In this document: one piece after another, positions 14,507 to 23,788 of the stretch
How positions within the stretch are numbered: position 1 is the first letter of the stretch
Layout: the number at the start of each line of letters is the position of its first letter
Assembly: GCF_009709555.1 (NCBI RefSeq)
Contig: NZ_WJBG01000154.1
Location: 1 to 64,000 of the forward strand
Source of the DNA: Streptomyces blattellae
GTDB lineage: Bacteria; Actinomycetota; Actinomycetes; Streptomycetales; Streptomycetaceae
Length of the DNA: 64,000 nt
Direction of reading: 5' to 3'
Notes under the pieces: model-generated
What the model was told of the DNA's origin: nothing
The model's input: the letters and a program-made list of their open reading frames with translations, nothing else
Databases searched by the model: none
Program-made: the position numbers and the translations under genes

Positions 14507-15198
14507 CGGTGCTCCACCTCGCCGACGAGGGGGAGGCGGCGGACCTCGCGGCCTTCCTCTCCCGGCTGCTCCACTACGACCGTTCAGCCGCGGTGCGCCT
14601 GCAGGCGGCCGGGACCGCGCTCGCCGTCTTCGGCCGGCCGCCGTCCTTCGAGGTGCTGGCGATCCGTGCGGTGCGGCTCGCCAAGCCGTACGAGAACGGC
14701 CTCGACGTCATGCTGGACGTGACCGTCTCCGCGGGTGAGCTGCTGGAGGCCCTGGACGAGTCGGCGGCCACGGCTGCCGTCCCGGCCGAGGTCACCGGGC
14801 CCCCGTGGGCCGGGGTGCTGCCGCCGCGCGGCGGGTGGCGGCCCGAGCCCGGGCTGCCGGCACCGGACGCCCTGCGGGCCATGGTCCGGGCGGGGGTCGC
14901 TGAATTCCGGTCCCGTACGCAGGAGTTGACGCAGGAGGAGCGTACGCGGGCCGAACTCGACCGGATCGGGCGGGAGATCTGGTCCCGGTCGGTCGGGGAC
15001 ACGCATCTGCCCGTGCGGGCCGTGCACGCGGCCCAGTCACTGGGCTTTCTTCGCCTACGACAGGACCCGCACGCGCCCGACGAGGCGCAGCTCGCGCTGT
15101 TCTCGTCGGGGGCCTGGCTCAGGCTGCGTACGCCGTACGGGTCGATCGCCGTACGCAGGGCGGGTCTTGGGGCGCTGGACGTCAGCGTGTCCCGCTAG
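14503..15198 (+). CDS. conserved hypothetical protein coupled to ettA-thioesterase
   Basis: 231 residues from the ATG that overlaps the previous stop codon (ATGA). No motif of known enzymes is visible. The sequence begins with a short alpha/beta region (VLHLADEGEAADLAAFLSRLLHYD), then FEVLAIRAVRLAKPYENGLDVMLDVTVSAGELLEAL, a Pro/Gly linker, and a helical C-terminal half (QEERTRAELDRIGREIWSR). It has no membrane segment or signal. Absence of paralogues in the window and the coupling suggest a chromosomal housekeeping function beside ettA. Function unknown. Confidence 0.75.
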   Translation: MTVLHLADEGEAADLAAFLSRLLHYDRSAAVRLQAAGTALAVFGRPPSFEVLAIRAVRLAKPYENGLDVMLDVTVSAGELLEALDESAATAAVPAEVTGPPWAGVLPPRGGWRPEPGLPAPDALRAMVRAGVAEFRSRTQELTQEERTRAELDRIGREIWSRSVGDTHLPVRAVHAAQSLGFLRLRQDPHAPDEAQLALFSSGAWLRLRTPYGSIAVRRAGLGALDVSVSR

Positions 15199-15272
15199 AG
15201 ATCGGTCACGACGGAAGCCGGGGCAGGCCAGAGACGGGGGCGTGCCGGAGGCCGGGGCAGGCCGGAGGCCGG

Positions 15273-15686
15273 TCAGCCCGGGGTGTTCACCATCGAGGCC
15301 GCCGCGTAGGTCAGGTAGTTCCACAGCGTGCGCTCGTGTTCCTCGGAGAGGCCGAGGTCGTCGACGGCGTCGCGCATGTGCTTCAGCCAGGCGTCGTGCG
15401 CCGCGCGGTCGACGGTGAAGGGGACGTGGCGCATGCGCAGACGCGGGTGGCCGCGGTTGTCGCTGTATGTCGTCGGACCGCCCCAGTACTGGATCAGGAA
15501 CAGGGTGAGGCGCTCCTCGGCCGGGCCCAGGTCCTCCTCGGGATACATCGGCCGCAGGATCGGGTCCTCGGCGACTCCCTCGTAGAAACGGTGGACGAGC
15601 CGACGGAAGGTCTCCTCCCCACCGACCTGCTCATAGAAGGTCTGCTCCTGAAGCGTGCCGCGCCGAATCTCTTTCACATCACCCAT
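15273..15686 (-). CDS. glbO: group II truncated haemoglobin (trHbO)
   Basis: 137 residues from the ATG at 15686. The two-on-two globin pattern is clear: YEQVGGEETFRRLVHRFY at the A-B helices, MYPEEDLGPAEERLTLFLIQYWGGP across the CD/E region, and GHPRLRMRHVPFTV with the proximal His. The Trp of WNYL at the G-H region and Tyr residues in the distal pocket fit group II trHbs. This family binds O2 and reacts with NO or peroxide in aerobic actinobacteria. It is convergent with nothing and divergent from the methyltransferase gene, with about 140 bases of shared upstream DNA. Confidence 0.92.
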   Translation of the reverse strand: MGDVKEIRRGTLQEQTFYEQVGGEETFRRLVHRFYEGVAEDPILRPMYPEEDLGPAEERLTLFLIQYWGGPTTYSDNRGHPRLRMRHVPFTVDRAAHDAWLKHMRDAVDDLGLSEEHERTLWNYLTYAAASMVNTPG

Positions 15687-15823
15687 GGTCTCAGACGGGG
15701 AGGACCAGGACTCAAGGCTTAGGACCACCCTCCCGGCTGATGGACCTCCGTGCTGACTGGTCCATTCCGGTGCGGCCGGTATGGGCGCTCGCCTCTCGGG
15801 CCGTCCCGCAGCAAAGTGGACGT

Positions 15824-16834
15824 ATGGCCGCACACGCTCTCGACAACGGACTCGACGACCTCGCCGCGTCGGCGCGGGCGGCGTTGGTGCGCGAGATCGA
15901 GCTGAGCGGGGCCTGGGCAGGGGATCCGGTGTGGCGGGAGGCGTTCGAGGCGGTGCCCCGCCACCTTTTCCTGCCGTACTACTACGTCGGCGTCGTCGGC
16001 GGCTATGAACGCCGGTGGGGCGAGAGCACCGATCCGGGTGCCCGCGAGCGCTGGATGCGCGGGGCGTACGCCGATGCCCCGCTGGCCACCCGGCTGCGCG
16101 ATGGCGAGCTGGTCTCCTCCAGCAGCCAGCCCTCGCTCATGGCGATCATGCTGGTGGAGCTACGGGTGGAGGACGCCAACCGGGTCCTGGAGATCGGCGC
16201 GGGCACCGGATACAACGCCGCCCTGCTGGCACACCGGCTCGGCGACGACAACCTCGTCACCACCGTCGATCTGGAACCGGAGATCACCGAGTCGGCCCGC
16301 CGGCACCTGGCCGCCGCCGGCTACCACCCGACCGTCGTCACCGGCGACGGAGCGCGCGGGGTGCCGGAACGCGGCCCCTTCGACCGGATCATCGCGACCT
16401 GCAGACTGACCTCGATCCCGTGCGCCTGGCTCGCCCAGTGCAATCCCGGGGCCCGCATCCTGACACCGCTGGCCACCGGCCTGATCGCGCTGGAGGTGCA
16501 GGACGCCGAGCACGCCGAGGGGCGGTTCCTGCACACACCCGCCTACTTCGTGCCGCTGCGCGGCTCTGCCCGGCCCGACTCGGAACCGGCACACCTCGGC
16601 GGCGTACCGCGCCGGGCCCGGGAGCACGAGCTGTTCGGCTTCCTGCTGGCCCTGAGCCGGGGCGGCCTGGAACCGCAGGAGGCGTACGCGCTGTGGGAGC
16701 GCGAGGGGCAGCCGCAGCGCGAGCGCTACGGCGTGACGGTCAGCGGCGAGCGCGAGTGGGCGTGGCTGGACGATCCGGAGGGGCCGTATGCCTGGCCCCT
16801 CCCGAACGACCGGCCGCACCTGCTGACCGAGTGA
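15824..16834 (+). CDS. protein-L-isoaspartate O-methyltransferase-like protein
   Basis: 336 residues from the ATG at 15824. Residues about 75-215 form a Rossmann-type SAM-dependent methyltransferase related to PCMT: SSSSQPSLMAIML, then motif I VLEIGAGTGYNAALLA, VTTVDLEPEI and GDGARGVPERGPFDRIIATC. The enzyme is longer than PCMT itself (about 210 residues) and has an extra C-terminal domain, as in the many actinobacterial PIMT-like paralogues that modify other substrates, including peptides. The neighbours give no clue to a peptide substrate. True isoaspartate repair is one possibility, but an unrelated methylation is equally likely. Confidence 0.75.
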   Translation: MAAHALDNGLDDLAASARAALVREIELSGAWAGDPVWREAFEAVPRHLFLPYYYVGVVGGYERRWGESTDPGARERWMRGAYADAPLATRLRDGELVSSSSQPSLMAIMLVELRVEDANRVLEIGAGTGYNAALLAHRLGDDNLVTTVDLEPEITESARRHLAAAGYHPTVVTGDGARGVPERGPFDRIIATCRLTSIPCAWLAQCNPGARILTPLATGLIALEVQDAEHAEGRFLHTPAYFVPLRGSARPDSEPAHLGGVPRRAREHELFGFLLALSRGGLEPQEAYALWEREGQPQRERYGVTVSGEREWAWLDDPEGPYAWPLPNDRPHLLTE

Positions 16835-16861
16835 GCAGAGCCACCGAGTGAGCAGAAGTGA

Positions 16862-18397
16862 CTAGCCCCGGCGGATCGTGATCGTCGTCCACGCGCCCAC
16901 GTGTACCCGGTCCCCGTCCTGCAGCGGCACCGGCACGAACGGCTGGATGGGCTCCTCGGCGCCGTTCACCGTCGTACCGTTCGTCGAGTTCTGGTCGACG
17001 ATCGCCCAGCTGCCGTCCGGCTGCTGGACCAGCACCGCGTGCTGGTGCGAGACGCCCGGGTCCTCCGGCGGTACCGAGAGGTCGATGTCGGGGGTGTCAC
17101 CGGTGGAGTGGCGGCGGCGGCCGATGGTGATCTGGTTGCCGGCGAGCGTGCGCTGCTGCTCGGGCGAGTAGGCGGGCAGGTTGAGGCCCGCCGCCTCGGG
17201 GCCGGAGCGCTGCATCATCGCCATGAAGTACTCACGGTCCGGACCGATCGTCGCCATCCAGGTCGCCGGCTGCTGCGGGTAGGCCGGGCCGGGCGGTGGC
17301 GAGGGCGGGGCCTGGGTCGCGCCGGGCTGAGGGTAGCCGTAGCCGCCCTGACCGGGACCGGGGCCGCCGGGGCCGGGGCCGCCAGGGCCGCCGGGTGCGG
17401 TCGAGCCGGGCGGGGAGATCAGCCAGTCGTCGTTACCTCCGCCGAAGGGCTGACCGCCGGGCTGCTGCGGCCTGTTCGTCTCCTGCGGGAACGCGGGCGG
17501 GGCCGGCGGTCCGGACTGCTGGAACGCCTGTGCGGGATGCCCGGGCCCACCACCGGGCCCACCCCCGGGACCGCTACCTGGCCCACCCAGACCACCTGGC
17601 CCGCCAGGACCACCCGGCGCACCGGGACCGTTGGGACCCCCGGGGCCCATGGGACCACCGGGACTGCCTGGGCCGCCGGGAGTCGGCGCGTGCGGCGGCG
17701 GAACCGGCCGCGACGGATCGCCACCGAAGCCGGGCCGACCACCGGGTCCAGGCGGGCCACCGGGGCCGGGCGGGCCACCAGGACCAGGCCGACCACCAGG
17801 ACCACCAGGACCGCCAGGACCGCCAGGCGGGCCGGGGGGACCGGGCGGGCCGGACGGCGCCGATGGGTCCGTGCCGAACGGCGGGATCGGCTCGGCAGGC
17901 CGGTTCATCTGAGACGGACGCGAGCTCTGGTAGTCGTACGACTCTCCGCCGCCGTAGGACGGACCGGGCGGCTGCTGCTGGAAGCGCACGGCCGGGCCGG
18001 GCGCCGGCGGGCGCGGGGCGGCGGGGGTGTACGAGGTCGCCGTGTTCGTCAGGAAGTTCCACCGGCACTCCTCGCAGAACGGCGCCCCGCCCTCACGCGG
18101 CGTGCGGCACTGCGGGCAGAGCTCCGGCTGGGGGTCCGGTACGGCGGACAGGTGTGGACGCCCCCCGGGCTGAGCGCCGGGATGAGCACCAGGATGAGCA
18201 CCAGGATGAGCGCCGGGGTGGGGCCCGGGCTGGCCGACGGGCGGCGGGGCCTGGGCCGGGCCGGGCGGCGGGTAGCCGTACCCGGCGGCCGGGGGTGGTG
18301 GCGGAGGGGGCGGGGGTACGGCACCGGCCATGCGGTGACCGCAGACCTCACACCAGTCGTCGGAACCCGACTGGTGTCCGTTGGGGCAGGTCGGCAT
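16862..18397 (-). CDS. FHA-domain protein with zinc ribbons and a collagen-like linker
   Basis: 511 residues. The N-terminus has a zinc ribbon (CPNGHQSGSDDWCEVCGH), a Pro run, four HPGA repeats and a second ribbon (CPQCRTPREGGAPFCEEC). Residues about 170-360 are Gly/Pro-rich (GPPGPPGPPGGPGG type), presumably disordered. The C-terminal 100 residues are an FHA domain: ITIGRRR, SHQHAV and NSTNGT supply the Gly-Arg, Ser-His and Asn phosphothreonine-binding residues. It is the last gene of the GlnX-PknG unit, 83 bases after the VWA gene, so it is the natural reader of PknG phosphorylation, analogous to GarA in mycobacteria. That link is inference; there is no evident GarA-type ETTS motif. Confidence 0.85.
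   Translation of the reverse strand: MPTCPNGHQSGSDDWCEVCGHRMAGAVPPPPPPPPPAAGYGYPPPGPAQAPPPVGQPGPHPGAHPGAHPGAHPGAQPGGRPHLSAVPDPQPELCPQCRTPREGGAPFCEECRWNFLTNTATSYTPAAPRPPAPGPAVRFQQQPPGPSYGGGESYDYQSSRPSQMNRPAEPIPPFGTDPSAPSGPPGPPGPPGGPGGPGGPGGRPGPGGPPGPGGPPGPGGRPGFGGDPSRPVPPPHAPTPGGPGSPGGPMGPGGPNGPGAPGGPGGPGGLGGPGSGPGGGPGGGPGHPAQAFQQSGPPAPPAFPQETNRPQQPGGQPFGGGNDDWLISPPGSTAPGGPGGPGPGGPGPGQGGYGYPQPGATQAPPSPPPGPAYPQQPATWMATIGPDREYFMAMMQRSGPEAAGLNLPAYSPEQQRTLAGNQITIGRRRHSTGDTPDIDLSVPPEDPGVSHQHAVLVQQPDGSWAIVDQNSTNGTTVNGAEEPIQPFVPVPLQDGDRVHVGAWTTITIRRG
17575..17870 (-). repeat. collagen-like GPP/GPG coding repeats
   Basis: The segment encodes nearly continuous Gly-Pro-Pro and Gly-Gly-Pro triplets in the FHA protein. 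DNA units such as GGACCACCAGGACCGCCA recur in 9-base steps, making the region prone to length variation. Confidence 0.7.
18178..18226 (-). repeat. 12-bp tandem repeat encoding HPGA
   Basis: The unit GATGAGCACCAG is repeated about four times in frame and gives HPGAHPGAHPGA between the two zinc ribbons of the FHA protein. Two of the copies are identical, which suggests recent slippage. Confidence 0.7.
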
Positions 18398-18480
18398 GTC
18401 GGCGCTTCCCCCTCTCCTTTCCGACCGCGATGGCCGGATTTCTCCAACCCCAAGGGGGTCAGGCTCGCGTCTGTCTCAGG

Positions 18481-19827
18481 TCACTTCTTTACACGAACAG
18501 TCTTTGTGGACCGGGTCTCAAGAGTCATCTCATCGGCCTCCGCGACCTTCGCCTTCAGTCGCACAGTACCTGTCGCGGCGTCGACCACGTCCACCACCTT
18601 CGCAAGGAGTTTCGCGGTATCGGCATTTCCGGAGTCGCTGGCGAGCTGAACGGCGCGGCCCAGTTTGGCCGTTGCTCCATCGATATCGCCCGCTTTGCGT
18701 AGATCGAGCCCTTGCTGAATGGCTTGTGCCAGTTCGGCCTGGCCGGTGTAGTGCGCGACTTGGGGGTTGATCGACGTCGAGGCGACCATGTCATCGGTCC
18801 ACACGGCCCGTACGAGGCCCTGTGCCTTCAGGTTCTGGGCGGTTCCGTCGGGCTGCGGGATCACCAGGGAGACCCGGGCGGCGAGCATCTCCTGGCCGAG
18901 GTTGGCGGCCGGAACCTCGACGCAGACGTGGTAGTCACGGGACTCGTCTCCCCACGAGCCGGTGGGGTAGTCCCCGGCGCGCGGGCCGGACTCGGTGCGG
19001 CGCTCGGTCAACTCCTCGACACGCGGCGCGACTTGCTTGACGAATTTCACCGTGGTGCCCACCGGGGTCCACAGCCGTAGGGCGACGTCCGCGACCTCCT
19101 TGCCCATGGCCGACTCCATCATCTGCGTGAAGTCGGCGGCGAGACCGGCCGGGTCGGCGACGATGTCGGCGCTGCCGAGCAGGGCGGAGGCGATCCCTGT
19201 GACTTCTTTCACTTCCCAGTCGGTGCCCACGCCACGGGCGTCGCAGGTGAAGCCTCCGGCGCAGGAGTCGAGTGCCGACTTCAGGGCCTGGGACGACTCG
19301 TGCTCATTGCGGCCGTCGGTGAGCAGGATGCCGTGCCGGATGGCGACGTCCGCCGAGGACAGCAGGCCGTCGGCGAGGCGCAGCCAGGTCCCGATGGCCG
19401 TACCGCCACCCGCGCTGAGCTTGCGCAGCGCCTGCTTGGCCTGGTCGCGGGTGGTGGCGTCGGCGATCGCCAGGCGCCCGCCGCCCGGGTAGACCTCCTT
19501 GGCGACGTGGGTGCCGCCGACCACCGCGAAGTGCACACCGTCGCGCAGGGTGTCGATCGCGGCGGCCGTGGCGTCCCGGGCGTTGCGCATCTTGGTCGGC
19601 GGGTAGTCCATCGAGCCGGAGCAGTCGACCATGATCGCCACCGCCGCGTCCGGGCCCTGCCCCGGCGAGTAGAGGTGGGGTGCGGCGACCGCGCTTCCGA
19701 CAGTGCCCCCGCCGGTCGCGGTCACCGTGACGATCGCGTTGACCTCGCGACCGCCCTCCGGCAGGTACTCGTTCTGATAGACGTCCACCGAGAACTGCGG
19801 CACGTTCGACTTCGAGAAATTGGCCAT
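18481..19827 (-). CDS. von Willebrand factor A domain protein
   Basis: 448 residues. A VWA domain occupies about residues 55-240, with the metal-ion site DCSGSM (residues about 69-74), a Thr in GGTAIGTWL, and LLTDGRNEH. It is followed by a beta-rich domain (VADVALRLWTPVGTTV ... YHVCVEVPA) and a helical C-terminus. No signal or membrane segment is present, so the protein is cytoplasmic. It lies between the PP2C phosphatase and FHA genes, each less than 100 bases away on the same strand. VWA and FHA proteins are often paired in phospho-signalling complexes, so it may be an assembly partner or a substrate of the kinase (inference). Confidence 0.85.
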   Translation of the reverse strand: MANFSKSNVPQFSVDVYQNEYLPEGGREVNAIVTVTATGGGTVGSAVAAPHLYSPGQGPDAAVAIMVDCSGSMDYPPTKMRNARDATAAAIDTLRDGVHFAVVGGTHVAKEVYPGGGRLAIADATTRDQAKQALRKLSAGGGTAIGTWLRLADGLLSSADVAIRHGILLTDGRNEHESSQALKSALDSCAGGFTCDARGVGTDWEVKEVTGIASALLGSADIVADPAGLAADFTQMMESAMGKEVADVALRLWTPVGTTVKFVKQVAPRVEELTERRTESGPRAGDYPTGSWGDESRDYHVCVEVPAANLGQEMLAARVSLVIPQPDGTAQNLKAQGLVRAVWTDDMVASTSINPQVAHYTGQAELAQAIQQGLDLRKAGDIDGATAKLGRAVQLASDSGNADTAKLLAKVVDVVDAATGTVRLKAKVAEADEMTLETRSTKTVRVKK

Positions 19828-19918
19828 GCTTTCTCAGATCCCCCTCGCAAGCCCCCGCGGGCGCGGGGTGACGACTGTGTCCGGACCGGTCCCCTCCAGC
19901 CCGTTTCGCGCTGTGGCC

Positions 19919-21241
19919 TCAGGCCGATCCTGCCCCCTGCGGCGGGGCGGGGAACGGCACGACGGCCACTGTTACGTTGTCGTGGCCCCCACCGTCGAGG
20001 GCGTGACCGACCAGGACCTGGGCGCTGTGCAGGGGGCGCACGGCGGCGTCGAGGGGGACGACCTCGGCCATCTCCTCGGCCGCCTCGGCGTAGTTCCACA
20101 GTCCGTCGGTGCACACCACCACTACACCCGCACGGTCCGGCTTGAAGGAAGCGGTGTGCGGCTCCAGTTCGTAGGCGTCGGCGCCGAGCCAGCCGGTGAT
20201 CGCGTGGGCGCGCTCGTCGGCGTACGCCTCGGCCTCGCTCATCAGGCCCGCGGACACCATCTGCGCGGCCCAGGAGTCGTCCTCGGTGAGCCGGGCGGGG
20301 TGCGAACTGCGGTCCACCGGCACCCAGTAGGCACGGCTGTCGCCGACCCAGCCGACGACCAGCAGCCCGGCGGTCACGACCGCGCCGACCAGAGTGCAGG
20401 CGGGAGCGTTCTGGTGCGGGGCGTGTTCGCGGGCCGTGGCGGGTTCGCCGGCCAGGGAGTTGACGGCGCGTGAGGCGGAGACGATCGCCTCGTGCATCGC
20501 CTGCTGCGGGTGCGTGCCGCGCTCCAGAGCGCCCAGCAGCGACTCGCTCGCGGCCCGGGAGGCGGCGAGGGAGGCGGCGTCCGGACGGGTCGCGGAGGAG
20601 ACGCCGTCACAGACGATCGCCACCGTCGCGGGGGCGCCGTCGGGCAGCGCGGTGCAGCCGATGGCGAACGCGTCCTCGTTGCGGTGGTGGCGCAGACCGC
20701 GGTCGCTGACGGCGGCGGCCGGGCCCGCCTCCTGCTCCATGTGGTCGCGTTCGCGGGGCTGGGCGTGCCCGCAGTTCTCGCAGTAGCCGTCGTTGTCGAC
20801 GCGGCCCGAACGACAGGCGACGCACACGGTGGTGCCCTCCGGAGGGGACGCGAGGTCGGCGATGCGCGGGTCGGGCGCCTGGAGCGGGTACTCGTCGGGC
20901 TCCGGCCGGCGGTCGAAGCGGACACCGGAGGCGGGGGAGACGGGGGAATCCATCGGTGCCTGCGGAGGGATCGCGTGGCCGCCCGAGTCCATGCCCTGGA
21001 GGTCGGTCGGCAGATGCGTGGCGGCGGGCCGGCCGGGGGCGACGGGCCAGTCCACACCGGCGGCACCGGCCGGCGGGGGCGGGGCCGCGCCGTTCATGAT
21101 GATCGTCGGTTCGTCCTCCGGTCGTGCGGGGACGGCGGACAGGTCGTATCCGCACGCACCGCAGAAACGGTCACCCGACTCAAGGGGTTCCTCGCAGCTC
21201 GGGCACCGGGACAGGGCGGTCTGCTGGGGCATCTGCGACAT
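19919..21241 (-). CDS. PP2C-family serine/threonine phosphatase with N-terminal zinc ribbon
   Basis: 440 residues from the ATG at 21241, four bases after the kinase stop; a TTG at 21244 and ATG at 21232 are alternatives. A ribbon CPSCEEPLESGDRFCGACGY opens the protein and a second CVACRSGRVDNDGYCENCGH precedes the catalytic domain. The PP2C motifs are all present: SDRGLRHHRNEDAFAI, VCDGVSSATRPD, GWVGDSRAYWV, VVVCTDGLWNYAE and GHDNVTVAVV. It should dephosphorylate Ser/Thr in the cytoplasm, and its position directly behind the PknG-like gene makes it the likely antagonist of that kinase. Confidence 0.92.
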   Translation of the reverse strand: MSQMPQQTALSRCPSCEEPLESGDRFCGACGYDLSAVPARPEDEPTIIMNGAAPPPPAGAAGVDWPVAPGRPAATHLPTDLQGMDSGGHAIPPQAPMDSPVSPASGVRFDRRPEPDEYPLQAPDPRIADLASPPEGTTVCVACRSGRVDNDGYCENCGHAQPRERDHMEQEAGPAAAVSDRGLRHHRNEDAFAIGCTALPDGAPATVAIVCDGVSSATRPDAASLAASRAASESLLGALERGTHPQQAMHEAIVSASRAVNSLAGEPATAREHAPHQNAPACTLVGAVVTAGLLVVGWVGDSRAYWVPVDRSSHPARLTEDDSWAAQMVSAGLMSEAEAYADERAHAITGWLGADAYELEPHTASFKPDRAGVVVVCTDGLWNYAEAAEEMAEVVPLDAAVRPLHSAQVLVGHALDGGGHDNVTVAVVPFPAPPQGAGSA

Positions 21242-21244
21242 CAA

Positions 21245-23788
21245 CTACACCCACGTCCGGGGGCGGTAACGATTGGCACGTTCCACCAGGTCGATCCTCT
21301 CTTCGCCGCCCCGCGCGAGCCTGGCCAGCGTGCGGTACGAACGCTCCAGGCCGAAACGCAGTCCCTGCTCGTCCAGGCCGTTGCCGAGCAGTACCCGTCC
21401 CCCGGCGGCGGGGGGCACGGAATCCTGGCCACCGGAGAGTATCCAGTCCAGCGCGCTGCCGAGAACTTCCGCCGACAACTGCTCGCGTCGCGCGGGGTCC
21501 AGACCGTACATGTCCAGGCTCTCGACCTGCCCGGCGGCCGCGGTCAGGTCCTCCAGGAAGGGTACGTCGGTGGCGGCGGCCGTGCGCTGACGCAGTCGCG
21601 CCCGTACGGCGGCCACGCGCGCGGCCGTGTAGTGGATGGACGACTCGGGAACCGACTCCAGTGTCCGTACGGCACTTCCGCGATCGCCCGTCGCGAGCCG
21701 GACGCGGGCCAGGCCGAACGCCGCTGACACAAAGCTCGGGTCGGTCGACCACACCAGGCGGTAGTACTCGGCGGCGTTGTCGAGCTGGTTCAGCACCTCG
21801 GCGCAGAGGCCGAGCGCCAGCTTGGGCGCGGGCTCGCCGGGGAAGGCGTCGTAGATCGCGTCGAAGGAGAGCGCGGCGCCTTCGTGATCGCCGGTCACCA
21901 GCGCGGCCACGCCCCGGTACCAGACGACCCGCCAGTCGTCCGGATGGCCGGCCTCCAACTGCCCCAGGGTCCCCAGCGCGGTGTCGGAGTCGCCGGTCTC
22001 CAGCCAGGCCCTGATCTGCCGGAGCCGCGTCTCGGTCGACGCGGTCGGCGCCGCCGCGAGCGCACTGGTCAACTCGCCCGGCGCGGAGGCGATCAGACCC
22101 GCCAGGAACCCGGCGTTCGGGTCGCTCGGGTCGACGTGCGGCACGGGCAGGGCGAGCGCGGCTGCGGGGGCGTTGATGTGTTTGACGAGGCCCTGGGAGC
22201 CCTGTCCGTTGACGGTACCGCCCACCGGCAGCTCGGCGGCACCGGTACCGGGAACTCGTCGCCGGGGGGCCACCACCCGCGCCCCCAGTCGCGACACATC
22301 CCCCTCCAGCTTGGGGAACAACTCGGTGTCCGTCACCTTCACTTCGGGTCCGAACAGCGTCGACAGCGACGGCCGGGCGAAGCCCGTCTGCAGGGAGACG
22401 ACCTCGCGCAGGACGCCCGTGAGCTGCTCGGCCATCTCCTGTGCGGAGGCGAAGCGGCGGGCCGGATCCGGGTCGGTGGCGCGGACCAGGAGCCGGTAGA
22501 AGGACTCGTACTGCCGGAAGACCTCGATGTTGTCCGGGTCGGGCAGGGAGTCCACGAACACGTTCGTATAGCCCTGGAAGTCGAAGGTGAGGACGGCGAG
22601 GGTGCGTGCGACGGTGTAGAGGTCGGATGCGATCGAGGGGCCGACGTCCGCGACCTCCGGCGCCTGATAGCCCACCGTGCCGTAGATGGCCGACTCCTCG
22701 TCGTCCATCCTGCGGACCGCACCCATGTCGATCAGCTTGAGCTGGTCCTCGGTCTGGATGGCGTTGTCGACCTTGAAGTCGCAGTAGAGGAGATTGCGGC
22801 TGTGCAGATGGCCCAGGGCCTCCAGCGCCTCGATGCCGTACGCGCACGCCTGCTCCACCGGCAGCGGATCCCGCTTGCCCGCCGGTGTACGGCGCTCGTT
22901 GGCGATCTCCTTCAGCGACTTGCCTCCGACGTACTCCATCACGATGTACCCGTCCAGCGAGCCCGTCCGCTGGTCGAGGTGCTCCACGAAGTTGTAGATC
23001 CGCACGATGTTGGCGTGCTCGATCTCCGCGAGGAAGCGCCGCTCGGAGATCGCGGCGGCCATCGCGTCCTGGTCGCCGGTGTCGAGCAGGCCCTTCAGCA
23101 CGACCCACCGGTCCGACACCGCGCGGTCCACCGCGAGGTAGATCCAGCCCAGGCCGCCGTGCGCCAGGCAGCCCACGACCTCGTACTGGCCGTGGACGAC
23201 GTCGCCGGCCTTCAGCTTCGGGATGAACGAATACGGGTGACCGCACTTGGTGCAGAAGCCCTCCGTACGGCCCGGACGCTCGCCGCGCGCCCGGCCGACC
23301 GGTGCCCCGCAGTCGGAGCGGGAGCAGAACCGCTTGCGCGCCGGGACCTCCGCCTTCTCCAGGACCATCTCGCGCGGTTCCGGCCGCGGCACGTCCGGCA
23401 CCTGGACGAGCCCGGCGCCGAGCCGGCCGCGGGTGCCGGTACCGGTGTTGGCGCCGGAGCTGCGCACCGACACCGAGCGGCCCGTGGAACGGCCCGACAG
23501 GGAGCGCGAGAGGCGTCCCGACACCGAGCGCCGCGACTTCGACGACTGCGATGTCGTACGAGAGCTGCCGCGGGAGCTGGAGCGTGAGCTTCCGGTGCCG
23601 GACGAGCCCTTGCCGCCGCGGCTGATGCCGGTGGGCGGTGAGCCGACCATGCCTCCCCCGGAGGGGGGACTCCCACCCGAGACGACCGGGGCGAGACCGC
23701 AGGTGTCGCAGTACAGTTCGCCGCCGCCCATGTCCTCGTAAGCGCCCTCGCAACCCGGGCGCTGGCACTTCTGCCCTGCCTGACTCAT
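21245..23788 (-). CDS. pknG: PknG-like serine/threonine protein kinase with TPR domain
   Basis: 847 residues from the ATG overlapping the preceding stop codon. An N-terminal ribbon (CQRPGCEGAY ... YCDTCGL), a long Ser/Arg linker and the rubredoxin-like Cys pairs CSRSDCG and CTKCGHPY precede the kinase (about 205-470). Kinase motifs: AHGGLGWIYLA as glycine loop, VVLKG with the catalytic Lys, YCDFKVDNA as a non-RD catalytic loop, DMGAV in place of DFG, and YQAPEV. The C-terminal 300 residues are TPR-like helices. This is the PknG architecture, which in mycobacteria links amino-acid sensing to glutamate metabolism through GarA. Neighbouring GlnX and GlnH homologues support the assignment. Confidence 0.9.
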   Translation of the reverse strand: MSQAGQKCQRPGCEGAYEDMGGGELYCDTCGLAPVVSGGSPPSGGGMVGSPPTGISRGGKGSSGTGSSRSSSRGSSRTTSQSSKSRRSVSGRLSRSLSGRSTGRSVSVRSSGANTGTGTRGRLGAGLVQVPDVPRPEPREMVLEKAEVPARKRFCSRSDCGAPVGRARGERPGRTEGFCTKCGHPYSFIPKLKAGDVVHGQYEVVGCLAHGGLGWIYLAVDRAVSDRWVVLKGLLDTGDQDAMAAAISERRFLAEIEHANIVRIYNFVEHLDQRTGSLDGYIVMEYVGGKSLKEIANERRTPAGKRDPLPVEQACAYGIEALEALGHLHSRNLLYCDFKVDNAIQTEDQLKLIDMGAVRRMDDEESAIYGTVGYQAPEVADVGPSIASDLYTVARTLAVLTFDFQGYTNVFVDSLPDPDNIEVFRQYESFYRLLVRATDPDPARRFASAQEMAEQLTGVLREVVSLQTGFARPSLSTLFGPEVKVTDTELFPKLEGDVSRLGARVVAPRRRVPGTGAAELPVGGTVNGQGSQGLVKHINAPAAALALPVPHVDPSDPNAGFLAGLIASAPGELTSALAAAPTASTETRLRQIRAWLETGDSDTALGTLGQLEAGHPDDWRVVWYRGVAALVTGDHEGAALSFDAIYDAFPGEPAPKLALGLCAEVLNQLDNAAEYYRLVWSTDPSFVSAAFGLARVRLATGDRGSAVRTLESVPESSIHYTAARVAAVRARLRQRTAAATDVPFLEDLTAAAGQVESLDMYGLDPARREQLSAEVLGSALDWILSGGQDSVPPAAGGRVLLGNGLDEQGLRFGLERSYRTLARLARGGEERIDLVERANRYRPRTWV

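Noticed and set aside
21884..23587. 567-residue plus-strand frame opposite pknG
   Set aside because: Shadow frame; Asp/Val/Arg-rich with no motif.
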